From: a virus
Virus record (IMG/VR): IMGVR_UViG_3300032217_000592
Location: 1-36,629 of that record
DNA: 36,629 bases
Reading direction: 5' to 3' (one strand)
Positions 12,197 to 17,917 of the stretch are shown here, in pieces (positions within the stretch are counted from its first letter, which is position 1; each line of letters starts with the position of its first letter). The notes under the pieces were generated by a model. It was not told the DNA's origin and searched no databases. It worked only from the letters and a program-made list of their open reading frames with translations. Made by a program: the position numbers and the translations under genes.

Positions 12197-12318
12197 GCCC
12201 AAACTACTTTGTAAGGTATGCCGTTATACCATTCGATTTCTATCTTGAGTTTCTTGTATGCGAGCTGTTGCAATTCATATGCAGTCAACTCCTCAAGTCG
12301 CTTGATTTTCACCTTCAT
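12193..12318 (-). CDS. 41-residue protein heading the nuclease-SSB operon
   Basis: MKVKIKRLEELTAYELQQLA then YKKLKIEIEWYNGIPYKVVWA. The start at 12318 is chosen because AAAGG precedes it and because an upstream in-frame ATG (12384) lies within the promoter. A helix is followed by two strands. The stop overlaps the nuclease ATG. No family is recognised. Confidence 0.6.
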   Translation of the reverse strand: MKVKIKRLEELTAYELQQLAYKKLKIEIEWYNGIPYKVVWA

Positions 12319-12356
12319 ATCCCCAACCTTTCTTGTTGTTATTAAGTGATGTCTTA

Positions 12357-12384
12357 ATTGTATCAAAACTGTTATGTAAGTCAA
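12357..12384 (-). promoter_or_regulatory. Early promoter of the nuclease-SSB operon
   Basis: TTGACT (12384-12379), 16-base spacer, extended -10 TGATACAAT (hexamer 12362-12357). The spacer contains AAAACTGTTAT (plus strand, 12365-12375), one mismatch from the palindrome at 10898-10908. Confidence 0.7.
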
Positions 12385-13000
12385 TAGGTATTATGCTTTT
12401 TTTATATCCCGATGCGGCTTTTGCAAAAATGCTGACCCACACGATTCTAAAGACCCCCCTCGACTATTTTTTGCTGCTTACTGACTCGCTCGCAGGAAAT
12501 TTCCAAAAATTGCCGATTTATTTTTCCAAAAGTCAAGTCCAAATATCTCTGACCCCTGTTAGCCCTCAATAGGTGCGCAAGTACCTCTGTTATGCAACAG
12601 ATAACAATAATAAGCAATAGGCAAGTGTGTCCATGCATGCAATATGTAAGCAATAGCAATATATTGCCATGTTATAACCGTTGCTATTGACTGTATATAA
12701 GCCTTTGTGTGCTAGTTTTTGCGCTTGTTGATGTAATTATCCTATTTATGCAAGCGTTGCATTGTATAGCCCGTTATATAGCCGTGTAGCGTGGTTATAT
12801 AGTGAATTGTGTCGTGTTGTTGTATCTATAGTGTTGTGTGTGGCGTTGTATAAGCTTGTGTGTTGCGTTGTAGTGCTAGAGTAGTGTTTTATCTCGTAGC
12901 TATTCTAAACGCTTGTCACAGGCGATTATATGCCGTTGTATATTGTCCCCCGTTTAATGTTTTAATGTAATACTTGCCGATAATATGCTTATAAGCAAGT
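12385..13000. other. Large non-coding, repeat-rich region
   Basis: No credible gene: frames here lack ribosome sites and have unnatural composition. 12420-12560 has T-runs and CCC clusters. CAATAGCAA (12651-12659) and TTGCTATTG (12681-12689) form a perfect inverted repeat, and TAAGCAATAG occurs at 12611 and 12647. From about 12700 to 12945 the plus strand is almost only G and T, with GCGTTGTA-like units at 12754, 12843, 12865 and 12933 and TTATATAGC units at about 12775 and 12795. A second origin, a strand-transfer site or a regulatory scaffold is possible. Confidence 0.6.
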
Positions 13001-13026
13001 AAAACAGCCCCATATAGGGGCGTTTT
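13001..13026 (-). terminator. Intrinsic terminator of the upper early operon
   Basis: Minus strand AAAACGCCCC, loop, GGGGCTGTTTT, with one mismatch inside the stem and A/T runs on both sides, so it may work in both directions. It directly follows the stop at 13028. Confidence 0.75.
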
Positions 13027-13027
13027 A

Positions 13028-13240
13028 TTATTCATCTATTGAAATGCCGAGTTTTTGTGCCAGTTCTTTTTCAGATGTAAACAATTCACTAGAACCATTT
13101 GTGCCAATGATGTACTCTATGTCATTTTTTAAATGTTCTTTTGCCTGTTTTTGTGTTTTTACATAGCTTATGTCGCTATCATAATTCCACCCCATAAATT
13201 CATGGTAGTATTTTAATTCATCTATCCAATTATTTGTCAT
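13028..13240 (-). CDS. Hypothetical small protein
   Basis: 70 residues. MTNNWIDELKYYHEFMGWNY has an aromatic-rich start, and the C-terminal half ends ELFTSEKELAQKLGISIDE, which resembles the first helices of a helix-turn-helix. AAAGGG stands at the expected distance. It is the last gene before the terminator. A tiny 11-codon frame upstream (13255-13290) ends at its ribosome site. Confidence 0.6.
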   Translation of the reverse strand: MTNNWIDELKYYHEFMGWNYDSDISYVKTQKQAKEHLKNDIEYIIGTNGSSELFTSEKELAQKLGISIDE

Positions 13241-13329
13241 TGTATTATTGCCCTTTAATTTTCTTTAAATTCTAGCTCTACATCGTCCATGTAGATTATT
13301 AAACTTACTGATTAAGCGTATGGTGCTGG

Positions 13330-13557
13330 TTAATCTTCTTCTCTACTCTTTAATTCTTTTTTAAGCTGTTCAGCACTGTATAAAGCAAGTGAAGTTGTAG
13401 AGCGTGAGTTACCACTATTTTCCAGCCTGTCGTCAAAAATGTCAGCATATCGAGCTATTATTGTTCCTGTTGAAGTTTTTACTCTTGCACTTTCTAAATC
13501 ATCAACAATCTCGTTATACATTTTCCATAAATATTTGAATGTACTCGGTTTAGACAT
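13330..13557 (-). CDS. Hypothetical helical protein
   Basis: 75 residues, MSKPSTFKYLWKMYNEIVDD followed by ARVKTSTGTIIARYADIFDD and a Ser-rich stretch ending in a charged helix (SAEQLKKELKSREED). It overlaps the HNH stop by eight bases. Function unknown. Confidence 0.6.
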   Translation of the reverse strand: MSKPSTFKYLWKMYNEIVDDLESARVKTSTGTIIARYADIFDDRLENSGNSRSTTSLALYSAEQLKKELKSREED

Positions 13558-13948
13558 ATTGTTTCCTTTCTTTTACCTTTGCTCTGTAAACCCGTTGCCA
13601 TGTTGCATGACACGCTTTACATATTCGCCAACCGTTATTTCTTACGTGGATATTATCACTTGTAAGCTCGTGACCTTTGTTGCAATGCGTCTTTCGTGCA
13701 TTCTTGGCAGATGGTGCTTCGCCTCGCATAATGTTTGTTACGTTGTCTACTGGCTCAATATGGTCTGGGTTGATACAATTCCTTACTCTACATAAGTGGT
13801 CGCTATATAGCCCGTCTATATTTTTACCTGTGTAGCTTTCGTACATTACACGGTGCGCTCTGTACTGTTTGCGATTCGCAAGGATAATGCCATACCCATC
13901 GGTATTGATACTTCCTGCAAATAACATACATTCGTCTGTGTTTATCAT
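13550..13948 (-). CDS. HNH endonuclease (HNH_3 type with zinc ribbon)
   Basis: 132 residues. YRAHRVMYE (His-Arg of the HNH strand), then YSDHLCRVRNCINPDHIEPV with the D-H and N-P-x-H metal-binding residues and two Cys. A second half, THCNKGHELTSDN...RICKACHATW, has C-x4-H and C-x2-C and looks like a structural zinc finger. The whole chain is the short two-part form common in actinobacterial phages. It has no ribosome site: TGATATAAT ends six bases before the ATG, so the mRNA should start at the ATG. It sits between small early genes and may be a mobile gene. Confidence 0.9.
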   Translation of the reverse strand: MINTDECMLFAGSINTDGYGIILANRKQYRAHRVMYESYTGKNIDGLYSDHLCRVRNCINPDHIEPVDNVTNIMRGEAPSAKNARKTHCNKGHELTSDNIHVRNNGWRICKACHATWQRVYRAKVKERKQYV

Positions 13949-13954
13949 ATTACT

Positions 13955-13962
13955 ATTATATC
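13955..13962 (-). promoter_or_regulatory. Leaderless promoter of the HNH gene
   Basis: Extended -10 TGATATAAT on the minus strand (hexamer 13960-13955), six bases before ATG 13948. A weak TTAAGC stands 17 bases upstream. Confidence 0.6.
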
Positions 13963-14016
13963 ACACAGCACTACTACGCTTAATTGTTAAACTCTCACCT
14001 CACAAGTGATAAATCT

Positions 14017-14126
14017 CTACACGCTACCATGTATATTACCACCAAACAGTACGATTATTGCAATGATTACTGTAAGAACGGTTATATCTAGTAGTGTATC
14101 TTTTTTGGATATTGTTTTGTTGTCAT
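14017..14126 (-). CDS. Small membrane protein readable only by -1 frameshift
   Basis: A G5 run stands nine bases before the ATG at 14126, just after the stop of the upstream gene. In the starting frame only MTTKQYPKKIHY is made (stop at 14090-14088). The heptamer A-AAA-AAG (minus strand, 14106-14100) is in the correct phase for -1 slippage. After the shift the product is MTTKQYPKK plus DTLLDITVLTVIIAIIVLFG plus GNIHGSV, 36 residues with a clear membrane helix. The helix frame has no start codon of its own. Either the frameshift is programmed, or the gene is damaged by one base in the A6 run, or the assembly is wrong there. Confidence 0.5.
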
Positions 14127-14130
14127 TGTA

Positions 14131-14451
14131 TTATACCCCCAATTCTTTTATTACTTTTAGGCTAGCTTGATATAATGCCCTAGCTTGAACATCTAGCCAT
14201 GTTTCGTCAGCATTTGCCATTTGGTTGAAACTACCATCTTTTCGTGTTCGTCTTTTTATCTCTGATGGTGTTGCAAGTCGTTCAGCTATATCCTCATCGT
14301 ATATAAATGCACAACCGCCATAACTGTATTGTGTCCAGTCGTCCGCCCCATTTAATAAGTTTTCTTTTGTAGCGGTTAAATTGTTTTCTGCTAAGAACTC
14401 TTTTAATTCGTCGGCGTATTCGTTTACGCCATTTTGCCATTTACTAGTCAT
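14131..14451 (-). CDS. Conserved phage/plasmid protein of unknown function
   Basis: 106 residues. The pattern GGCAFIYDEDIAERLATPSE and ETWLDVQARALYQASLKVI belongs, as I recall, to a family widespread in phages and mobile elements of Gram-positive bacteria, with GG-C-x-x-I-Y-D-x-D-I-A-E-R-L as the hallmark. Function is not known to me. AAAGGAC stands upstream of the ATG. Its stop lies just before the frameshift gene, which it probably drives by coupling. Confidence 0.7.
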   Translation of the reverse strand: MTSKWQNGVNEYADELKEFLAENNLTATKENLLNGADDWTQYSYGGCAFIYDEDIAERLATPSEIKRRTRKDGSFNQMANADETWLDVQARALYQASLKVIKELGV

Positions 14452-14465
14452 TGTTGTAGTGTCCT

Positions 14466-14639
14466 TTATTGTCCTTTAAATAAATTTATTGTTACCCATA
14501 GTAGTACATGACCACCGAAATACACCGCAAAGAATATAAGAGTAATCTTTTCGGCTAGTGATAAGTCGATAAGCTTTTGTCGCTTATTACTATATCGTGG
14601 GCGCTTGCTTATAAATGGTGTAGTGTTGTGTTGTGTCAT
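14466..14639 (-). CDS. 57-residue single-pass membrane protein
   Basis: MTQHNTTPFISKRPRYSNKR is a basic N terminus, followed by a helix at about 32-53 (ITLIFFAVYFGGHVLLWVTI) and a short NLFKGQ tail. The positive-inside rule puts the N terminus in the cytoplasm. AGGGG precedes the ATG. It is one of three early small membrane proteins in this phage. Confidence 0.6.
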   Translation of the reverse strand: MTQHNTTPFISKRPRYSNKRQKLIDLSLAEKITLIFFAVYFGGHVLLWVTINLFKGQ

Positions 14640-14654
14640 TGTTTTACCCCTTTT

Positions 14655-14804
14655 TTAAACTGAATAATATAATATGTTACCGCTAGTATCTTTTACTATT
14701 CCCCCCACTTTTTGTGCTTTTTTGATAGCATTAGGTAAACTTTTATAAATATTATGTTTAGTAATAATATTACTGTTTTTTATTTGTACTATATATATTG
14801 TCAT
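14655..14804 (-). CDS. 49-residue hypothetical protein
   Basis: MTIYIVQIKNSNIITKHNIY then KSLPNAIKKAQKVGGIVKDT and SGNILYYSV: a strand-helix-strand pattern typical of a tiny alpha/beta fold. It starts five bases after the upstream stop, with GGAGG inside the upstream gene. No family is recognised. Confidence 0.6.
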   Translation of the reverse strand: MTIYIVQIKNSNIITKHNIYKSLPNAIKKAQKVGGIVKDTSGNILYYSV

Positions 14805-14808
14805 TGTG

Positions 14809-14952
14809 TTACTCCTCCATGTACTCTTTTAATTCGTTGTAGAATATAGTGTCCGTGATGTCTATATTCATATACTCGTCGGCTGTTTCAGCGTCACCGA
14901 CAACATCGTATGGGTGAACGCCTATTTTGTCGCATAATTGTTTTAATGTCAT
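14809..14952 (-). CDS. First early gene, 47 residues
   Basis: MTLKQLCDKIGVHPYDVVGD, then acidic sequence (ETADEYMNIDITDTIFYNEL) and EYMEE. The first 20 residues look like the start of a helix-turn-helix. AAGAGG stands at the normal distance. It is the first gene behind the leftward early promoter, so it is probably made first after infection and could be a regulator or host-takeover protein. Confidence 0.6.
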   Translation of the reverse strand: MTLKQLCDKIGVHPYDVVGDAETADEYMNIDITDTIFYNELKEYMEE

Positions 14953-14986
14953 TGTGCATACCTCTTTTATTGTTGTCTACTCTATT

Positions 14987-15016
14987 ATAGTAGCATAGCA
15001 CCTATATATAAGTCAA
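14987..15016 (-). promoter_or_regulatory. Main leftward early promoter
   Basis: TTGACT (15016-15011), 18-base spacer, extended -10 TGCTACTAT (hexamer 14992-14987). It shares GCTACTATAAT with the promoter at 10898-10943. Confidence 0.65.
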
Positions 15017-15038
15017 TACTATTACATAAGTTTTTTGT

Positions 15039-15052
15039 TATAATAACGGTAT
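15039..15052 (+). promoter_or_regulatory. Rightward late promoter, nearly leaderless
   Basis: TATAAT (15039-15044) ends eight bases before the TerS ATG. There is no good -35 and no Shine-Dalgarno. It faces the early promoter, so the ~100-base gap is the switch between early and late transcription. Confidence 0.55.
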
Positions 15053-15472
15053 ATGGACACTAACAGGGATAAAACAGTGGAAAACTCTACAGAAACTAAG
15101 AAACTACCGAAACTTACAAGAAAACAACGGGCGTTCGTCAATGAATTGAAGAAGAATCCTAAAACGAGCGGCACGGCTGCTGCCCTTAAGGCGTATAATA
15201 CAAAAGACTATATGACTGCTGCCGCAATTAGTAGTGAAAACTTAAAGAATCCTAAAATAGTTAGCCATTTGAATAAGTATAACGATATTATTGAAAGTAC
15301 AATCAGTAATGCAATAACAGAATACAGTGATAGTAATGACATCAAACAGCGTACTCTTGCCGTTACTACTGCTCAATGGGCGCATGACAAACTACACGGT
15401 AAAGCTATAGCCCGTAACATCAATGTCAATGCCTCTGTAGATATTGAATCCATTATTGATAACCTCATATAA
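15053..15472 (+). CDS. terS: Terminase small subunit
   Basis: 139 residues. LTRKQRAFVNELKKNPKTSGTAAALKAYNT (about 22-51) is the typical TerS helix-turn-helix start, followed by an ISSENLKNPKIVSHLN repeat and a C-terminal helix (TTAQWAHDKLHGKAIARNIN) like the Terminase_2 family. It recognises the packaging site and stimulates the large subunit. Unusually, 722 bases with a small antisense gene separate it from terL. It is first in the late unit and has no ribosome site, consistent with a leaderless start. Confidence 0.85.
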   Translation: MDTNRDKTVENSTETKKLPKLTRKQRAFVNELKKNPKTSGTAAALKAYNTKDYMTAAAISSENLKNPKIVSHLNKYNDIIESTISNAITEYSDSNDIKQRTLAVTTAQWAHDKLHGKAIARNINVNASVDIESIIDNLI

Positions 15473-15573
15473 GACACCACCCCTGTTGCTATGGTAGGGG
15501 AGGGCGGTATGCCCCAGCTGTGGCGAGGGTGCTGTAACTTTTTGGCTGAAATAATTACTACTTCCGTTTGCAA

Positions 15574-15735
15574 CTACTTCCTTTTGGATAACCTTTTCTT
15601 TTCTAATCCCTTTTGTATCTGTATATCTCTCTTTGACAAAGTATAGTCTTTATTGTCTACTGTGGTGGAGGGGGTTACTTGTAACAAGGGAGCTTGCTGC
15701 TGAGTAGTAGTCTTCTTATTTTTTTTATGTTCCAT
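15574..15735 (-). CDS. Small lysine-rich protein antisense in the terS-terL gap
   Basis: 53 residues with AAGGAAG before the ATG: MEHKKNKKTTTQQQAPLLQV, a Thr/Asp middle, then a very basic tail (IQKGLEKKRLSKRK). It stands alone on the minus strand inside the late unit. A hairpin (15785-15759) lies directly upstream of its ribosome site. Its charge suggests nucleic-acid binding. No family is recognised, and it could be a moron-like insertion. Confidence 0.5.
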   Translation of the reverse strand: MEHKKNKKTTTQQQAPLLQVTPSTTVDNKDYTLSKRDIQIQKGLEKKRLSKRK

Positions 15736-16180
15736 AACTTCCTTATCTTCTTAGTTGTTGGCGGTGAGTGGCTGTACCTCAGCCGCCCTTCCTCTTTGTA
15801 ATACCTTTGGAAAAGGATGGCGTTTGGGTACAACTCCCCCTACTATCCCCCATAGAAATCCATGTCAGCTAGCTACTAACCTAGCAGGGGCGTAGGGATA
15901 ATTGATACCTTCGGAGCCAAGTTTGACGCCTGGGCAACAATGTAGGTTCCCTAGTTCCTACAACAGAAACTCCAGTTACTATCTGATTCACTACGCAAGC
16001 CCAGTGTCCAGAGTCGTTAATGGTAACTGTTTGAGGATTTGCACCTCTCGAAGCTTCTGCCTCCATAAACCCCGTCCCCTAATAAGAACGGATGTTACTC
16101 TCATTATGAACAAATAAAAATATATTGAATAGTCTTGATATTTATAATCTTCATTGTCTAACTAACTAAACAATCCTCAT

Positions 16181-16188
16181 GCTATAAT
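16181..16188 (+). promoter_or_regulatory. Leaderless promoter of terL
   Basis: Extended -10 TGCTATAAT ending at 16188, exactly six bases before ATG 16195, with no Shine-Dalgarno. Confidence 0.65.
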
Positions 16189-16194
16189 TCAAAC

Positions 16195-17862
16195 ATGAGT
16201 AAGGGGACAAAGCAGGAGCAAGATATTGAGAAGATAAAAGCTATCCTTCTTGACTTTGAACGCTATGCAAAAAACAATCTAAAAATTAGAAGTAAAGCTG
16301 GTGAGATAGTTCCTCTAGAATTCAACAATATCCAAAAACAAATAGTAAAGCATGTCCTTGACGACTTACAAAACGATAGACCAATTAGATACATAATCCT
16401 CAAAGCTAGGCAGGAGGGGGTGTCAACTTTAATTGAGGCTCTTATTTTCTGGTGGACAGCCACTCATAAAAATGTAAAGTCCAAAATTGTGGCACATGAA
16501 AATGAAACAGCCAAAGCCCTCTATGAAATGTTTAGACGCTACTACGATAATACTCTTCCCATATTCCAGCCGAAAGTCAAATACAATACCAGAAGTGACC
16601 TCACCTTCGATACTGAAGACGGCAGAGGACTCAAATCCCAAATTGATGTGGCATCGGCTAAAAATACAGGCGTTGGTCGTGGTCAAACAATCAACTGGCT
16701 ACATGGTTCAGAGATTAGTCTTTGGGCAGATGGTAGTGAGATAGTCGCAGGTCTAATGCAGGCTGTTCCACTACTTCCTAAAACAGCAATCTTTCTAGAA
16801 TCAACAGCTAATGGTATTGGTGATTACTTCCATAAGACATGGCAGGCTGCAAAAGCCAATCAATCGGTGTTTAAGCCATTATTCTTCTCATGGGCAGAAC
16901 ATGAAGAATACCAGATAACACCACCAAAGGGATTCAAGAAAACGGAAGAAGAAAAAGAACTAGCCAAAGAATATAACCTGACTGATGCTCAAATCTACTG
17001 GCGGAGAGAAAAGGTCAAAGAGTTCTCAGGCGACATGGATAAGTTCAAACAAGAATACCCTCTAAACGACGCAGAAGCCTTTCTCGCAAGCGGAAGAAGC
17101 AGGTTCCATATTCCAAGCCTTCTTATGATGGAAGAGAAAGCTAAAGCCCCACAAGAACTAGAAATCCTAGAAAAAGATGATGGCTTTGAAACTATTCCTG
17201 TAGAAAAAGCACCACTCAAAGTCTGGCAACTGCCAGAAGAGGGCAGAACTTATGTGATAGGAGCCGATGTTGCTGAAGGAACAGGTGGTGACTACTCAGT
17301 TGCAACAGTTATGGATGAAGAAAAAGCCGAAACAGTAGCAAGATGGAGGGGGGATGCTGAACCAAGTGAATTTGGTGAAATATTAGAGCAACTCGGTAGA
17401 TTTTATAACAATGCTCTTATTGCCTGTGAGATAAACAATCATGGACTGACAACTGTGCAGCGACTGAGGGACCTGAATTATGACAATCTTTACCGTCGAG
17501 AAAAGGGACTGGACGAACGCTTTGAAGAATACACCAGTGCATTAGGCTGGAAGACAGACCGACGAACAAAACCCCTCATGATAAACGGTCTAGCAGAGTC
17601 TATATTGACACATAAACTTAAAGATTATGACATTACATTTATCCGAGAGTGCATGAGCTATGTTGTAGATGACAGAGGACGAACCAATGCACAAGTTGGT
17701 GAGCATGACGATACTGTTATATCCACAGCCATAGCCCTGCAAGTATTTGATTGGACAGATGTAAGTGTCAGGCGACGAGAAGTTCCAAGTTCTTTGCCAC
17801 AGAAATACATGGACATTCGTAAGCGTCATAGTGGACTAATTAAAAAGGGTGCAAGAATATAG
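16195..17862 (+). CDS. terL: Terminase large subunit (ATPase-nuclease)
   Basis: 555 residues. Walker A variant KARQEGVSTL (70-79), Walker B-like INWLHGSEIS (166-175, E173) and coupling motif ESTANG (202-207) form the packaging ATPase. The nuclease has YVIGADVAEGTGGDYS (353-368, D358), CEINNHG (411-417, E412) and GEHDDTVIS (502-510, D505/D506). It pumps DNA into the prohead and cuts the concatemer. Length and motif order are normal for headful-type terminases of P22-like phages. It is translated from a leaderless start and followed after 55 bases by the portal gene with a separate promoter. Confidence 0.95.
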   Translation: MSKGTKQEQDIEKIKAILLDFERYAKNNLKIRSKAGEIVPLEFNNIQKQIVKHVLDDLQNDRPIRYIILKARQEGVSTLIEALIFWWTATHKNVKSKIVAHENETAKALYEMFRRYYDNTLPIFQPKVKYNTRSDLTFDTEDGRGLKSQIDVASAKNTGVGRGQTINWLHGSEISLWADGSEIVAGLMQAVPLLPKTAIFLESTANGIGDYFHKTWQAAKANQSVFKPLFFSWAEHEEYQITPPKGFKKTEEEKELAKEYNLTDAQIYWRREKVKEFSGDMDKFKQEYPLNDAEAFLASGRSRFHIPSLLMMEEKAKAPQELEILEKDDGFETIPVEKAPLKVWQLPEEGRTYVIGADVAEGTGGDYSVATVMDEEKAETVARWRGDAEPSEFGEILEQLGRFYNNALIACEINNHGLTTVQRLRDLNYDNLYRREKGLDERFEEYTSALGWKTDRRTKPLMINGLAESILTHKLKDYDITFIRECMSYVVDDRGRTNAQVGEHDDTVISTAIALQVFDWTDVSVRRREVPSSLPQKYMDIRKRHSGLIKKGARI

Positions 17863-17865
17863 TTG

Positions 17866-17894
17866 TTTATATCAAAAAATGTATTCTGTATAAT
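17866..17894 (+). promoter_or_regulatory. Promoter of the portal gene
   Basis: TTTATA (17866-17871), 17-base spacer, TATAAT (17889-17894), followed by TCAAAC as at the terL promoter, then a 17-base leader with AAGGAA before ATG 17918. Confidence 0.65.
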
Positions 17895-17917
17895 TCAAAC
17901 CAGATAAGGAATAACAC

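Larger units (their letters stand above)
15473..16194. other. Structured gap between terS and terL
   Basis: There is no plus-strand gene here. Just after terS: CACC/GGTG (15475 and 15528), CCCCT/AGGGG (15480 and 15496) and GGGC/GCCC (15502 and 15511) form a three-helix fold. 15759-15785 is a 9-base-pair hairpin with one bulge, in front of the antisense gene. GGGGCGTAG (15887-15895) pairs with CTACGC-aa-GCCC (15991-16002), enclosing GTAGG/CCTAC (15942 and 15957). CAGTTAC (15973) pairs with GTAACTG (16023) outside it, a possible pseudoknot. A packaging site or packaging-related RNA is possible. Confidence 0.5.

Noticed and set aside
12447-12659. 70-codon minus-strand ORF in the repeat region
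   Set aside because: Cys/Leu/Ile-rich nonsense composition, no ribosome site, and it overlaps inverted repeats.
13255-13290. 11-codon minus-strand ORF ending at a ribosome site
   Set aside because: No clear Shine-Dalgarno or promoter; too short to support.
15473-15545. HDV-like or other self-cleaving ribozyme, suggested by GGCGGTATGCCCCAGC
   Set aside because: The needed nested pseudoknot and catalytic bases could not be assigned; only a three-helix fold is supported.
15930-16060. Possible tRNA or tmRNA: GGTGCAAATCC-like arm on the minus strand and a GTAGG/CCTAC stem
   Set aside because: No acceptor stem, D arm or anticodon arm could be matched around these arms; the T-loop has G where T is required.
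15881-16066. 61-codon minus-strand ORF between terS and terL, with GGGG upstream
   Set aside because: It lies over the paired segments of the structured region, has an odd Trp/Arg/Pro-rich end, and resembles no protein I know. A gene cannot be excluded, but RNA structure explains the sequence better.
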